DNA of 64,000 nucleotides, taken from contig CM062292.1 in assembly GCA_031216915.1 (NCBI GenBank), positions 7,379,920-7,443,919 on the forward strand, written 5' to 3'. Under the pieces are notes generated by a model. It searched no databases. It saw nothing but the letters and a program-made list of their open reading frames with translations, and had not been told where the DNA came from. Source of the stretch: Pictodentalium vernedei (Eukaryota; Mollusca; Scaphopoda; Dentaliida; Dentaliidae). A program made the translations under genes and the position numbers. Below are positions 34,705-45,280 of the stretch, one piece after another. Position 1 is the stretch's first letter, and each line of letters opens with the position of its first letter.

Positions 34705-35071
34705 TTTGGGGGGGGGGGGGGGAGGGGGGGGGGGCTGATTTCCTCCCCAATTACAAGGTCGGAAAGGCAACCGGTGTATGTGTGTGTGTGTGGGGGGGGG
34801 GGGGGGGGGGGGGGGGGATTTTGCTCAAAAATGATTCCGCGTGCATTATCGAGGCTCATAACACCAAGGTGGGTGGGTGAAAATTGGCAGCCCCTCTTCC
34901 CCCTTCTTACTGCCTGCATGTAGCCTGGGGATCTCTGCAGAGAAATTTTGAAAAATATGATGGCCTGAGATCGAATTTAGAGCCCTCCGCCCACACACAC
35001 AACGGCTGCCTTTCCCACCTTGTAATTGGGGAGGAAATCAGTCACATTTAGGGGACAACCATTTTTTAGCA

Positions 35072-35105
<34 letters not shown>

Positions 35106-35225
35106 ACACACACAAGATTCGATAAAAAGCCATTTTAGGGGGTCGTCTCCAATTCCTTCCTGGTAGACAAGGGTATAAAGTTGCAAATATGTTTTTGAGC
35201 TAGCCCCCCCCCCCCCCCCACCCTC
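34705..35225. repeat. Poly-G/poly-C cluster with inverted duplication
   Basis: Long G tracts at 34709-34733 and 34790-34817 are mirrored by C tracts at 35077-35105 and 35204-35219. The stretch CTGATTTCCTCCCCAATTAC followed by AAGGT and AGGCAACCG (34735-34772) recurs in reverse at about 34999-35045. The tracts carry (GT)n or (CA)n on one side. Confidence 0.88.
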
Positions 35226-35548
35226 CCCTGCCACCGCAGTCGCCTAACTGATCAAAATATGTAAATATCTTTGTAACTGAATGCTGGACACATCACCAAA
35301 TATACACAACACACCACAAGGCCAATAACGCATGCATGGGTCAATAACGCATGCATGGGTGTACAAAATTCCATACATTACCAGAAAGGACATTTTCCCA
35401 TGTGTGGACGAACAAAGCAATATATTGTATCGTGACATACGTTAGCAACACTTGGAATTTTTTTTTTTTTTTTATTATTTTTTATTTTCATATATCAAAT
35501 GTTTGTACACACCTGTATCGTATGAAATATTTTCAACAAAAACATTTG

Positions 35549-36402
35549 AATGCCGGACATGTGCTCCCCCCCCCCCCCCCCCCGGACGAGTGCCCCCTTG
35601 ACATTTGCCACCCGGACATGAGCCGACCCCGGACATGCCCCCCTCGTTATAGCAAATATGGACATGATCCCCCCTCCATTTCTGGACAACTGCCCCCCTC
35701 CGTTGTCTGTCATCATTTTATTACTGCTTATTGCGAAAAGCACTTGAACAACAGTATACAATAAAATGTTTCGTGTCGGACACCATAATAAAATGATGAT
35801 AGGCAGGGTTTGGGGGGGGGGGGTACGTTGTCAGGGCCGTCGAGGGGGCGGGGGTAACCGATGTAGTAACACTGGAGCCCGCCGTAAATGGATGACACAT
35901 GACCATGAATTCTTGCGGGGGCGGCACGCAGAGTTGCGTTACATTGAAATATCCGCCATAAAGCATGGTTTCTATTGTATAAGAATGCTGGAGCTTGTAC
36001 TTCAGCAGGGAAGCTACAGGGCATAGGCGTATGGGACGGAGGGGGTGGGGCTCTGCCCCCCCCCCGAGTGTGAAAGGGCTCCGGTGTTATTACATCGGTT
36101 ACACCCACCATCGACGGCCCCCACAACTGACAACTCCCCCCCCCCCCCTGCCTGTCATTATTTTATTATTGTGTCCGACACGAAACATTTTAGTGTATAC
36201 CGTTGTTCAAGTGCTTTTCGCAGTAAGCAGTAATAAAATGATGACAGACAGGGGAGGGGGCAGTTGTCCGGGAATGGGAGGGGGGGCTCATGTCCATTAC
36301 TTGCTAAAACGAGGGGGCTCATGTCCGGGGGCTCATGTCCGGGGGCAAATGTCAAGGGGGGGTGGGGGCACTCGTCCGGGGGAGGGGCACATGTCCGGCA
36401 TT
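35549..36402. mobile_element. Fold-back element: about 330-bp inverted arms, 195-bp spacer
   Basis: The left arm (35549-35880) and right arm (36076-36402) are reverse complements over nearly their full length: CCGGACATG motifs, the TAATAAAATGATGA block, the CGAAACATTTT block and the TTACATCGG / CCGATGTAGTAAC end. Each arm carries several CCGGACATG(A/T)GCCCCC units separated by C or G runs. The spacer recurs in inverted form at 37156-37288. No coding; the frames seen here are antisense pairs created by the palindrome. Confidence 0.85.
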
Positions 36403-36689
36403 CATATTTCACTCTATGCAATGCGCGAAATCTCAAGATTGTGCGGTTTCTCGTGAGTCGTTAGAAATCACATATTCTTCCATTTTCAAACTTTGCGATG
36501 AATCCACACCAGCATGAATATGTTGGTCAGAATATAGTGTGGTCATGTGTAAAAAGCCCCCGATGGGCCACACTGAACTTCCACAAGTGCCCATTTCCAA
36601 TTTTTTTCCGTTTGAAGCTTCAGAATCCCGACGACGAGAGTGGTAGACCCCTTTTCGTTTTAGTCATCACCTCGCCTCTATACGCGCGT

Positions 36690-36745
36690 GGGACAATGCG
36701 CGCGCGTGTGTGTGTGTGTGGGGGGGGGGGGGGGTGGGGGGTAGA
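36690..36745. repeat. (CG)n(TG)n-(G)n compound microsatellite
   Basis: GCGCGCGTGTGTGTGTGTG passes directly into a run of about 14 G. Confidence 0.9.
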
Positions 36746-37155
36746 TAGTAGTGTGCTATACCCATACTTAAATGACCGATTGATAACTCGGAGCTAAAAT
36801 TGAATAAAAGTATTACCAAACATATTTAATGTTATCTTTTATAAATGAATGTCGGTCATTCCCCACCACCAGGAGACCTGTCCAACCGGAAGTTATCACC
36901 TGAATATTTACCACCCGGACAGGAGCTGAACTAAGGGCCTTATTTCCTGGTGGCGAATGTCCGGGTGGCACGTCATATATAGACGGGCAAATGTTGGGGG
37001 GGGGGGCGTGAAGCTGGATTGCTGTATTTCCCTGGTGAGGGGGTCTAGGCCTATATCAGTGACCCGGCACTACCAGTGGTGCAGGCTGTCGACAGGAGGT
37101 AGAAGGGGTAGGGATGCAGTAACAAGAGGCAGACGTTAATGGGCCCCACTCGCGC

Positions 37156-37288
37156 CACTGCTGAAGTACAACCTCAAGCACTCCTATGCAGTTGAAACCA
37201 TGTTTTCTGGTGGTTATTTCAATATTACGCGAATTCCGCGTTCCCCCCCACTCCCTCACGCAAGAATTCATGGTCATGTGTCAAAATT
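37156..37288 (-). repeat. Inverted copy of the fold-back spacer
   Basis: The reverse complement matches 35893-36010, including ACACATGACCATGAATTCTT, AATAT/AAATA, AAGCATGGTTTC / AACATGGTTTC and GTACTTCAGCAG. It shows that the arm-spacer element existed in at least two copies facing opposite ways. Confidence 0.8.
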
Positions 37289-37449
37289 AAGGAAACCTCA
37301 TCTTTTGACATCCATAAAAACGATTTTGTTTTTTGCCTTCCCGCACCTACGAGAAAGGGACGCCCCTCCCTTTCGTACTCGCCTCCACTCGTCGCCATAC
37401 GACTGGGTATGATGCGCACCGCCTCGCGGCTAAACATTAACACGGGGTC

Positions 37450-37561
37450 TAGTCCAAACTTGGACCCAAAGTCCTTTATATATTATTTTGGTGTTATAAG
37501 TCCTTTGGGGCATATCACACCAAAAAAATATATTACGGACTTCAGGTCCAAGTTTGGACTA
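37450..37561. repeat. Inverted repeat, about 112 bp
   Basis: TAGTCCAAACTTGGACC at the left and its reverse complement GGTCCAAGTTTGGACTA at the right, with further pairing inside (ATATATTATTTTGGTGT with CACCAAAAAAATATAT). Probably a small hairpin MITE. Confidence 0.85.
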
Positions 37562-37565
37562 CACG

Positions 37566-38269
37566 AGCCCCTTTTTTCTCTCGATCGGGGCCTGGATATT
37601 CCTCGACGGCCCTGCAATGATGAGATCGATCATTCGTTATTATCAATATAATTTCCGTTTTATTCGAGAATAAGAATAGAATGCTCGTTGGCGATTTTAT
37701 TTGAAACACAGTTTTTATTTTGTTTTAGAACGCGTTCCGGGAAAACAGTTAAATGTTTTGATATTAAGACGCTCGTATCAGCTTGTATCGGCGTTTTTGT
37801 TGAAGAATCTTCTTTAAAACTTGCTACTTGACTTCGTTTCGGCTGAGTGTCCATTGCCAATTTTCAATTACCCAAAAATTGTTCCCCCGAAACATGCACT
37901 GATTGTCGCATGAACGGGAAGAAAAACATTTTTTTAATGCGGTAGGTGTTATCCATGTCAATAAATATCCGATTCTTTTTCAGTGTTGTTTAGCTAGCAT
38001 ATGCAATGTTTTGTTTGGACCGAACGACCAGCATGTATTTAACAAGGACCAATTATCTAAACTTGTTTCTCGTTTCGTGGTATATAATAAATACAAGGTC
38101 CAGATGTGGAGCCCAGTGTGCGACAAATAAATATCCGATTATAAAAATCAGAGCACCTGGGCTCCAAATGAGAGTTACAGATATTTGAACCTTTGATTAC
38201 AGAATAATATGAATTATAATGCTAAGATAATGGCATGATTTATTATTATCCCTACTGAACATTTGGCGG
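37566..38269. other. No gene seen
   Basis: Unique sequence. Short frames at 37660-37860 and 37903-38130 show no domain. Confidence 0.35.
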
Positions 38270-38805
38270 GTATATATTCGACGTCTCCACCCATCCGTCC
38301 GTACGTTCGTTCGTACGTCCGTACAGCATCCTGCATTATAACTGAAGTATTGTCCGTACGAAATTGATGTCCTTTGGTATGACGATAGTCTAGCATGTGG
38401 TAACAAATATCCACATGTCGCGGGGTTTGTCCTCGCATACCCACCAGAGTTATGTCCTTGTTGGCTTTAGAAAAATCTCAAAATGAATGTTTTGCATTAT
38501 AACTTTGTATTGGGTTTTTCACTTTTTTATGGCCTTTGGTATGGTGATTGACCAACATGAGGTACATGTAGCAAATATCAACATACCTCAGGTTTTCTCC
38601 CTTGCTTATCTACAAGACTTATGGCACTTGTTGGACTTAGAAAAAATCTCAAAATGAGTGTTTTGTATTATAGCCCTGCCATTTATCTTCAGAATTTGGT
38701 GTCTATTCGTTTGAGGATAGACCAATATGAGGGCATGATACCCATATTTCGCGGGTTTCGTCCATATATTCCTACTAGAGTTATGGCCCTTGTTTGACTA
38801 ATTAG
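38270..38805. repeat. Degenerate tandem repeat, about 155-180 bp, three units
   Basis: Each unit carries TTTTGCATTATAACT/ATAGCC, CCTTTGGTATG or similar, AACATGAGG/ATATGAGG, ATATCNACAT, and ends in a GTTATGG/CTTGTTGG(A/C)TTAGAAAA block (units near 38325, 38480 and 38650). CCGTCCGTACGTTCGTTCGT, a self-complementary stretch, precedes the first unit. Confidence 0.65.
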
Positions 38806-38909
38806 AAATAAAATTTATGTTTAGTATAGGTAGAGAATATTTAATTGTATCTTGTCTGTTTTGTTGTTTTGTACATAGTTTTAATGTGTTTTTTTTACAA
38901 TAAAAAAAA

Positions 38910-39249
38910 GAGGTGCAGGCTGCAAGCCGAGAGATCCTCGGTTCGAATCCCACCTGCGGCAACCGCGTTGTGTCCTTGGGCAAGACACTTCACCCCCATT
39001 GCCCATGTGGGGGCACGGTGACGTCGTGTACTAAGACGTACTGCACGTCGATGGGGCACTTGTCTTCAACCAATGCTAACCCTGCTTGTGTGGAGTTAGT
39101 ATGTTGGGGAGCTGACAGTTGCTCGCCGTTGCTCGGTGGTTCTCTCCGGGTACTCCGGCTTCCTCCACCCGTAAAACTGTCACGGTCATGGTTAGCCATT
39201 GTGCAGAAATATGTGACCTTAAAACCCAATAAATAAATAAATCAATCAG
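38910..39249 (+). mobile_element. SINE, tRNA-derived head (5'-truncated), copy 2
   Basis: The B box GGTTCGAATCC at 38940 is intact, but the A-box part of the head is gone, replaced by an A-rich run (38898-38909). The body and tail match copy 1: CGTTGTGTCCTTGGGCAAGA, GAGCTGACAGTTGCTCG, TCTCTCCGGGTACTCCGG and the AATAAATAAATCAATCA tail. Confidence 0.88.
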
Positions 39250-39752
39250 TTCATGTTGTTTTATATTACTGGGTGATGATCCCAGTGGAAATCTACAGTT
39301 GTGGAACGAATTCATTATTAAATCTGTTTAAGGGTAACACTAACGAGATATGGAATCAACAATCAAGTTTGTAACTTACTACTAAGGTTGTGTGTATTTA
39401 AAATTATCCGATACAATACAGACATTGAAAGTTGTGTTAGGTAAGTCACGCGTGGAATCCGGCATACATGTAAGAAAACACTTGAATGATCGTTCCGCGT
39501 CTCATTGATGTTATGACATGCATTGAATGCCTGGTCGCAAAACAACTGAGCCATGCAGGAAAGTAAACTGAACTGCCGAGGGTTATATTTTAGTTTAAAT
39601 ATTTAATCTTCAGTCACTTAATTTCACTTTAACCCTTATTTTCCATACAGCTACAAACACACTTTTTTTATGTTGCTCAGAAAACGTCACACGTGTATTC
39701 TTCCTTGATAAATCTACTAGTAGTATGCACTTATCTTGACAGTATTGAAACA
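39250..39752. other. No gene seen
   Basis: Unique sequence between the SINE and the 87-bp array. Confidence 0.4.
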
Positions 39753-41135
39753 TCATGCCTGTACAGACAGCCAATAATAATGTAGAAACATTGTTAAATC
39801 TTCTGTAGCTGTGTACATGTATATACAGTAGTTATTAATATAAACCTGTACAGGCAGCCAAAAATAATGTAGAAACACTGTTAAGTCATCTACAGCTGTG
39901 TACATGTATATACAGTAGTTATTAATATAAGCCTGTACAGACAGCCAAAAATAATGTAGAAACACTGTTAAGTCATCTACAGCTGTGTACATGTATATAC
40001 AGTAGTTATTAATATAAGCCTGTACAGGCAGCCAAAAATAATGTAGAAACACTGTTAAGTCATCTACAGCTGTGTACATGTATATACAGTAGTTATTAAT
40101 ATAAGCCTGTACAGACAGCCAAAAATAATGTAGAAACACTGTTAAGTCATCTACAGCTGTGTACATGTATATACAGTAGTTATTAATATAAGCCTGTACA
40201 GACAGCCAAAAATAATGTAGAAACACTGTTAAGTCATCTACAGCTGTGTACATGTATATACAGTAGTTATTAATATAAACCTGTACAGGCAGCCAAAAAT
40301 AATGTAGAAACACTGTTAAATCTTCTGTAGCTGTGTACATGTATATACAGTAGTTATTAATATAAACCTGTACAGACAGCCAAAAATAATGTAGAAACAC
40401 TGTTAAGTCATCTACAGCTGTGTACATGTATATACAGTAGTTATTAATATAAACCTGTACAGACAGCCAAAAATAATGTAGAAACACTGTTAAATCTTCT
40501 GTAGCTGTGTACATGTATATACAGTAGTTATTAATATAAACCTGTACAGACAGCCAAAAATAATGTAGAAACACTGTTAAATCTTCTGTAGCTGTGTACA
40601 TGTATATACAGTAGTTATTAATATAAACCTGTACAGGCAGCCAAAAATAATGTAGAAACACTGTTAAATCTTCTGTAGCTGTGTACATGTATATACAGTA
40701 GTTATTAATATAAACCTGTACAGACAGCCAACAATAATGTAGAAACACTGTTAAGTCATCTACAGCTGTGTACATGTATATACAGTAGTTATTATTATAA
40801 ACCTGTACAGACAGCCAACAATAATGTAGAAACATTGTTAAGTCATCTACAGCTGTGTACATGTATATACAGTAGTTATTAATATAAACCTGTACAGACA
40901 GCCAACAATAATGTAGAAACACTGTTAAGTCATCTACAGCTGTGTACATGTATATACAGTAGTTATTAATATAAACCTGTACAGACAGCCAACAATAATG
41001 TAGAAACACTGTTAAGTCATCTACAGCTGTGTACATGTATATACAGTAGTTATTAATATAAACCCGTACAGACAGCCAACAATAATGTAGAAACACTGTT
41101 AAATCTTCTGTAGCTGTGTACATGTATATGCGTTA
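39753..41135. repeat. Minisatellite, 87-bp unit, about 16 copies
   Basis: Unit: CCTGTACAGACAGCCAA(A/C)A, then AATGTAGAAACACTG, then one of two variants (TTAAGTCATCTACAGCTG or TTAAATCTTCTGTAGCTG), then TGTACATGTATATACAGTAG. Copies are over 95% alike. Because 87 is divisible by three, the minus strand stays open for 456 codons, giving an artificial repeated peptide; I do not call it a gene. Internal palindromes (TGTACATGTATATACA) repeat in every unit. Confidence 0.95.
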
Positions 41136-41382
41136 GCTATTAACATACAATTCCTCTGTCGACTTACGGGATAATTGCAGTATAATTCCAGAACACGACT
41201 CATGCAGAGTGTGGGCGACGGGAATCAGCTACCCTTGTAGGAGTTTTTCCCACAGTTCACTCTCGCTCACGAAACACCTAAAAAAAGTCCGCCTCATGTC
41301 GTTAATTCTTGCCCCCTATACTCCACCCCAGTCGCGTTCTCAGTATCCAACCATATTTGGTGTAGAAAATAAATCACAAGCC

Positions 41383-41594
41383 TTAAATAGCAATCTGACA
41401 GAGAAAATAGTTGCGCTTGTTTTCACAATATCCGTCTGACAGTAAAATGTTTTGTCCCAGTCTCGTAATCATGCAATCTTGATTCCCACCATTAGGCTCT
41501 CCAGGATTCCAAGATATCCAAGTTAGTGCGTCTTCTTTCCAGTTTACGAACTCGCCATTTCCCAAACTGTTCAATCCATCAATAAAGACCGAAT
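41383..41594 (-). CDS. C-type lectin domain protein, terminal exon (partial)
   Basis: The exon starts after a minus-strand acceptor (TTTCATTCATAG, exon from 41594) and ends at a stop at 41383. It encodes the C-terminal half of a C-type lectin-like domain: VNWKEDALTWISWNPGEPNG (the WxxW and the Ca2+/mannose-type EPN motif), then a QDC cysteine, then the closing DGYCENKRNYFLCQ with the last two conserved cysteines. The usual WND motif is altered to LSD, so calcium or sugar binding may be reduced. The protein would be extracellular, as in invertebrate innate-immune or biomineral lectins. Upstream exons (signal peptide, first half of the fold) should lie above 41600; a short frame at 41626-41787 may or may not belong. 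Confidence 0.75.
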
Positions 41595-41625
41595 CTATGA
41601 ATGAAATCAACAATCGTTCATTATA

Positions 41626-41787
41626 TTAATATTTATTTGTGAGATAGGATTTTCTTTCCCAGAAGTGCCCATTATCTAGCTCGCCTACATGTAATACGAC
41701 TTCAGGCTCAGCTGATGTGACGCTGATCTTGGCCGATATGAACCAAGCTACAGTTGTCGCCCGTGAAGCGTTACTGGGCGCAGTCAT
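41626..41787 (-). CDS. Short unrecognised ORF upstream of the lectin exon, 53 aa
   Basis: ATG at 41787 to TAA at 41626. The peptide ends EVVLHVGELDNGHFWERKSY. Another frame over the same bases reads GDNCSLVHIGQ, reminiscent of the middle of a C-type lectin fold, so the stretch may instead be a decayed lectin exon. I cannot decide. Confidence 0.2.
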   Translation of the reverse strand: MTAPSNASRATTVAWFISAKISVTSAEPEVVLHVGELDNGHFWERKSYLTNKY

Positions 41788-42404
41788 TTTGTTTCACAGT
41801 TATTCATCGAAAGCAATCAGTTAGTAAAACTGATGTCACCCGACAAAAGAGAGTAGTTTTTGTATGGTGAGGAATTAATAATGGCAATAAGTATGGATTA
41901 TGTGGGTGTAGAGGCGCCGAGACTTTCGCAAAGTTGAACTTGGAGTAGGTAAACAGTTTTGACAAAAAAGAGAATTAATTTAGTGAGATTAAATTTTACA
42001 TTCGGATCACGTTCTTCTCTTTCCATGTGCGTTATTTAGTACTAATGAGAGGGGTGGGGGCGAGAGAGAGAGAGAGACCAGACAGAGTCTGTGAGGGATA
42101 TTAGCTGCGAATCACTAGTCTCTTTTTATGTTTTATAAGCCTTCACGTCCCGAGTTGATCAAAGGGAGGAAATCCACAATTTTTTTAAACTTATGTTGCT
42201 GTGTTATATACTCTCCCAAAAAAGAAAGTGTGCATGCTAAAAAATAACACTAAAAAAAGATATATATCATTTTCATTCATGGAAATTTTACTCAATCACA
42301 GATGAATCAATTTGTGATCAACACGAGAAAATTCATTATGCTACGACGAATACTCTTGGTGCCATAGAAAGTCAAAGACACTAAGGGACACAAAAGTCAC
42401 ACAC

Positions 42405-43018
42405 TCAATATCTGGTATGACCTCCGTCTGCATCGACTACTGCTGTGCATCTACGCCTCATGGAAGCGAACAAGTTAGCATGGAAGTGGGTTAGAGTAGG
42501 GTTAGGTTAGGGTTAGGTAGGGTTAGGGTTAGGGTTAGGTTAGGTAGGGTTAGGTAGGGTTAGGTTAGGGTTCAGTTAGGTTAGGGTAGGGTTAGGGTTA
42601 GGTTAGGCTAACCCTAACCCTACTCTACACCACTGCAGTCGAGCACGACGATGAAATAACGTCAAACTCGGATGAATTGCTGGTCTTCGAGGACGTAAGC
42701 CGTATTCTCTCAGCCGGTTGATTACTGTTTGAGGATGTATCCGTCTCAGGTTAGGGATGTTCTTGGCTGTCGTCGTTGCCGTTTGTTGCCGGTTCCGGAG
42801 ATGGACGACACGAATATACCGATCTTGTGCAGGGGTGGTAACTCGGGTCTTCTGGAGTGGGGTCGGTCTCGAACGTCATCATGTTGTGCATGTCGATGGA
42901 CTAGCCTGTCTACAGTGTTACGGTGGCAGTTCAAATGCTGGGCAACCTCTCTGTGTGTTCTGCCAGCTCTAATCATATTCAGGGCAAGGAGACGTTGATT
43001 CATTGTCAATCTTGGCAT
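42405..43018 (-). pseudogene. Tc1/mariner transposase fossil 2, core replaced by telomere-like DNA
   Basis: From 43018 down, the frame MPRLTMNQRLLALNMIRAGR starts a Tc1-type helix-turn-helix (REVAQHLNCHRNTVDRLV) and linker. After a frameshift near 42750 the second DNA-binding subdomain follows (PQTVINRLREYGLRPRRPAI, then SLTLFHRRARLQW) to about 42630. Then comes a 140-bp telomere-like array. After it, at about 42470-42405, the characteristic transposase C-terminus MRRRCTAVVDADGGHTRY and stop appear. The whole DDE catalytic domain (about 200 codons) is missing. Terminal inverted repeats were not identified with confidence. Confidence 0.85.
42487..42627. repeat. Interstitial telomere-like array (mixed TTAGG/TTAGGG)
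   Basis: About 120 bases of TTAGGG, TTAGG and TAGGG units on the plus strand end in an inverted stretch (CTAACCCTAACCCTACTCTA at 42608-42627) that mirrors the start (TTAGAGTAGGGTTAGG). It lies inside the Tc1 fossil. Confidence 0.92.
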
Positions 43019-43880
43019 GCTAATGTGGAGTCGTTTTAACAGCAGCGCAAGTTTGAATGTGAACGATAGGAAGGCCTTAGTTTAGTTTTTAAATACCCAA
43101 AGATTCACATTGCTGCATGAATTTTCAGACTCTCCACGTGCAAAACATGCCTTTTCACAAACGTGCAGCACGTCATTTAACGTTAATGCAATTTTAACGG
43201 GGAAAGCTGTTTTTGTGTTCAATATAACTTATTCATGAACAGGTTAACACTCTTTACACCTACGAAATTATTATTATTATTGGAAAAAAACTGGTCGCAA
43301 GATATAATATTGTTTCGATCATTTTTTGTTTTTCGTGTTTATCGACGCTGAATAATTTAATCTTTTTTAAATGTTCCGCTTGGCATATTGTTTCCCTTTG
43401 TGTATGATAAAACGACCTACTCTCATCGTAATCGGTTTTAGTACCTTCTTTAAATGAATGATTTTTCTTCTCGTTATTACGACTTTTCTTTTGCAATACA
43501 AGAAATATAAATCACTTCAATCAAATAAATAGAAATGTAAATCAATGAATGTTTTTTCCGCGTCATAACGATATTTTTTCTTTCTTTTGATCCACAAAAT
43601 ATCAATTTTTAACAATATTTCTTTTATCTGAATACACGAAATATTTATGTTTTCAAAAGAGAATTCTGTTTTCAATTTCTCAAATAAATTAAAATCGTTT
43701 CTATGGCTTGGCAGTGACGGTAGGTGGTCGTCTGGGCAGAGACGATAGGTGGTCGTTACTCGACTTTAGGTATTCAAGCTTTAATACACCAAAGTCGGGG
43801 ACGTTGCAAACAGAAATATATCGGCCCGCCTTTTTATCAACCCATTAATAAAAAGGTTATACCCGTTGGAAAGAAAACAC
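43019..43880. other. No gene seen
   Basis: A+T-rich DNA that includes the 5' flank of the Tc1 fossil. Confidence 0.4.
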
Positions 43881-43885
43881 ATACA

Positions 43886-43901
43886 ATACACACACACACA
43901 C

Positions 43902-43933
<32 letters not shown>

Positions 43934-43956
43934 GGAGAGAGAGAGAGAGAGAGAGT
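43886..43956. repeat. (CA)n(TA)n(GA)n compound microsatellite
   Basis: CACACACA, then TATATATA, then GAGAGAGA (with one GGG break). A (GT)n run lies at 44105-44131. Confidence 0.95.
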
Positions 43957-44129
43957 GGGACTGCTAATTTCGTCAGGTAAACGCGAAGGGCGAAACGCGA
44001 AGGTCGAACATTATAGATATATAGAAAGGATTAATAAGCGCGAACCGCGAACATATCTTCTATATTGTAAATTTGAGTTCGTTTATTATATATTTGAGCT
44101 CATTTGTGTGTCTGTGTGTGTGTGTGTGT

Positions 44130-45280
44130 GTCTGTTCGCTATAGCCTCGAAACGGCTCGGCCGATCGGGACGAAACTTCGCATGCGCACGTAGTTCGGCC
44201 CTGAAGAGTGTATCGTCCATCGGACCTGGAGTGAGGGTCCGCATGCGCCGTAACGACCTCATAAACTACTGGACCAATCGGGACCAAACCTAGGACATAT
44301 GTGTATGGTCCACCGGGTAGTGAGCTGCCACCATCAGGTATGGAGTAAGGGCCAATCTTCGCATATGTGCATTAACAATCCCTGAAACTGCAGGACCAAT
44401 CAGGACGAAACGTGGTTGGTATATGTAACTTCGATCGGGTAGTATTTTGGACCAATCAAACTGGGCATGCGTCCTGATCTTGACACCTTCTAGCCCGGAC
44501 GAAATCGGGCACCCCCCCCCCCCCCGTTTAGTCTATCATTTATTTCAGTAACTATGTTAGTTTGTAACGCATAGCCTCCGAAACCCCTAGTCCAATCGGG
44601 ACGACAGTTAGAAAACATATATAGTTTGGTTCCAGGGATGTTTAGCACTACCGATATGAAGCGGGAGTCCCGTCTTCGCGCATACGCAGTAACAATCTTA
44701 GAAACTACTCGGCCGATCAGGACGAAAGCTGAGATGTGTGTGTAAGGACCATCGGGAAGTCATTTGCCACAATCGTACATGAAAGGGGCCCGTCTTGGCG
44801 CATGCGCATTAAGGGTCTCCGAAATTACTCGGCAAATCGGGACGAAACGTGGTATGTATATAACGCTCCATCGGGTAGTGTTCGGGACCTATCAATTTAC
44901 GCAAGCGCCGTGACCTTGACCTTGAAATTGTGACATTCATCTCTAAAATAGCCATTTTCGGACCAATTTCAATAAAAACAATTGTATCTGGGGTGATTCG
45001 CCATGCTCAACTCAATCCAGCTGCCCATTTCAATCCATTCCGGACGAAGTCGGGGCCCCCAGCTAGTACTATATATATTGTTAAAGCGGGAACCTCGATA
45101 TTGCTCGAACGTTTGCCGTTGTAATGTTCGAATAACAAATCCCGCTACCAGCGTTATAACCGCGAACATTTAACTGTTTTAGTTGATATGTCTATGTGCA
45201 TGTATGCAATAAACCGATCGGGACGAAACTTGCCATGTATATTACTTTGACCAGAGGAGTTATGCTGCAGAGTCGAATCC
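44130..45280. repeat. Degenerate array with CGGGACGAAAC motif, spacing about 115-125 bp
   Basis: The motif (A/C)CCGATCGGGACGAAAC or a variant occurs near 44157, 44273, 44396, 44594, 44713, 44835 and 45213. Each is preceded by GAAACTAC-type sequence and followed by a CCATCGG(G/T)AGT and CGCATGCGC-type block. Spacing is about 115-125 bp with gaps. The flanks carry GCGAACCGCGAAC (44039-44051) and ACCGCGAACATT (45161-45172). A poly(C) tract is at 44512-44525. No protein frame is conserved across units. This is a mobile or satellite family unknown to me. Confidence 0.6.

Noticed and set aside
34542..36797. Several long frames with glycine or proline runs
   Set aside because: They read through poly-G/poly-C tracts and the palindromic arms; mirror-image frames appear on both strands.
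39753..41123. 456-codon minus-strand frame of 29-residue repeats
   Set aside because: Follows directly from an 87-bp minisatellite whose period is divisible by three. No start context, domain or flanking gene structure.
42487..42627. True chromosome end
   Set aside because: Non-telomeric sequence continues on both sides, and the repeats are degenerate and short.
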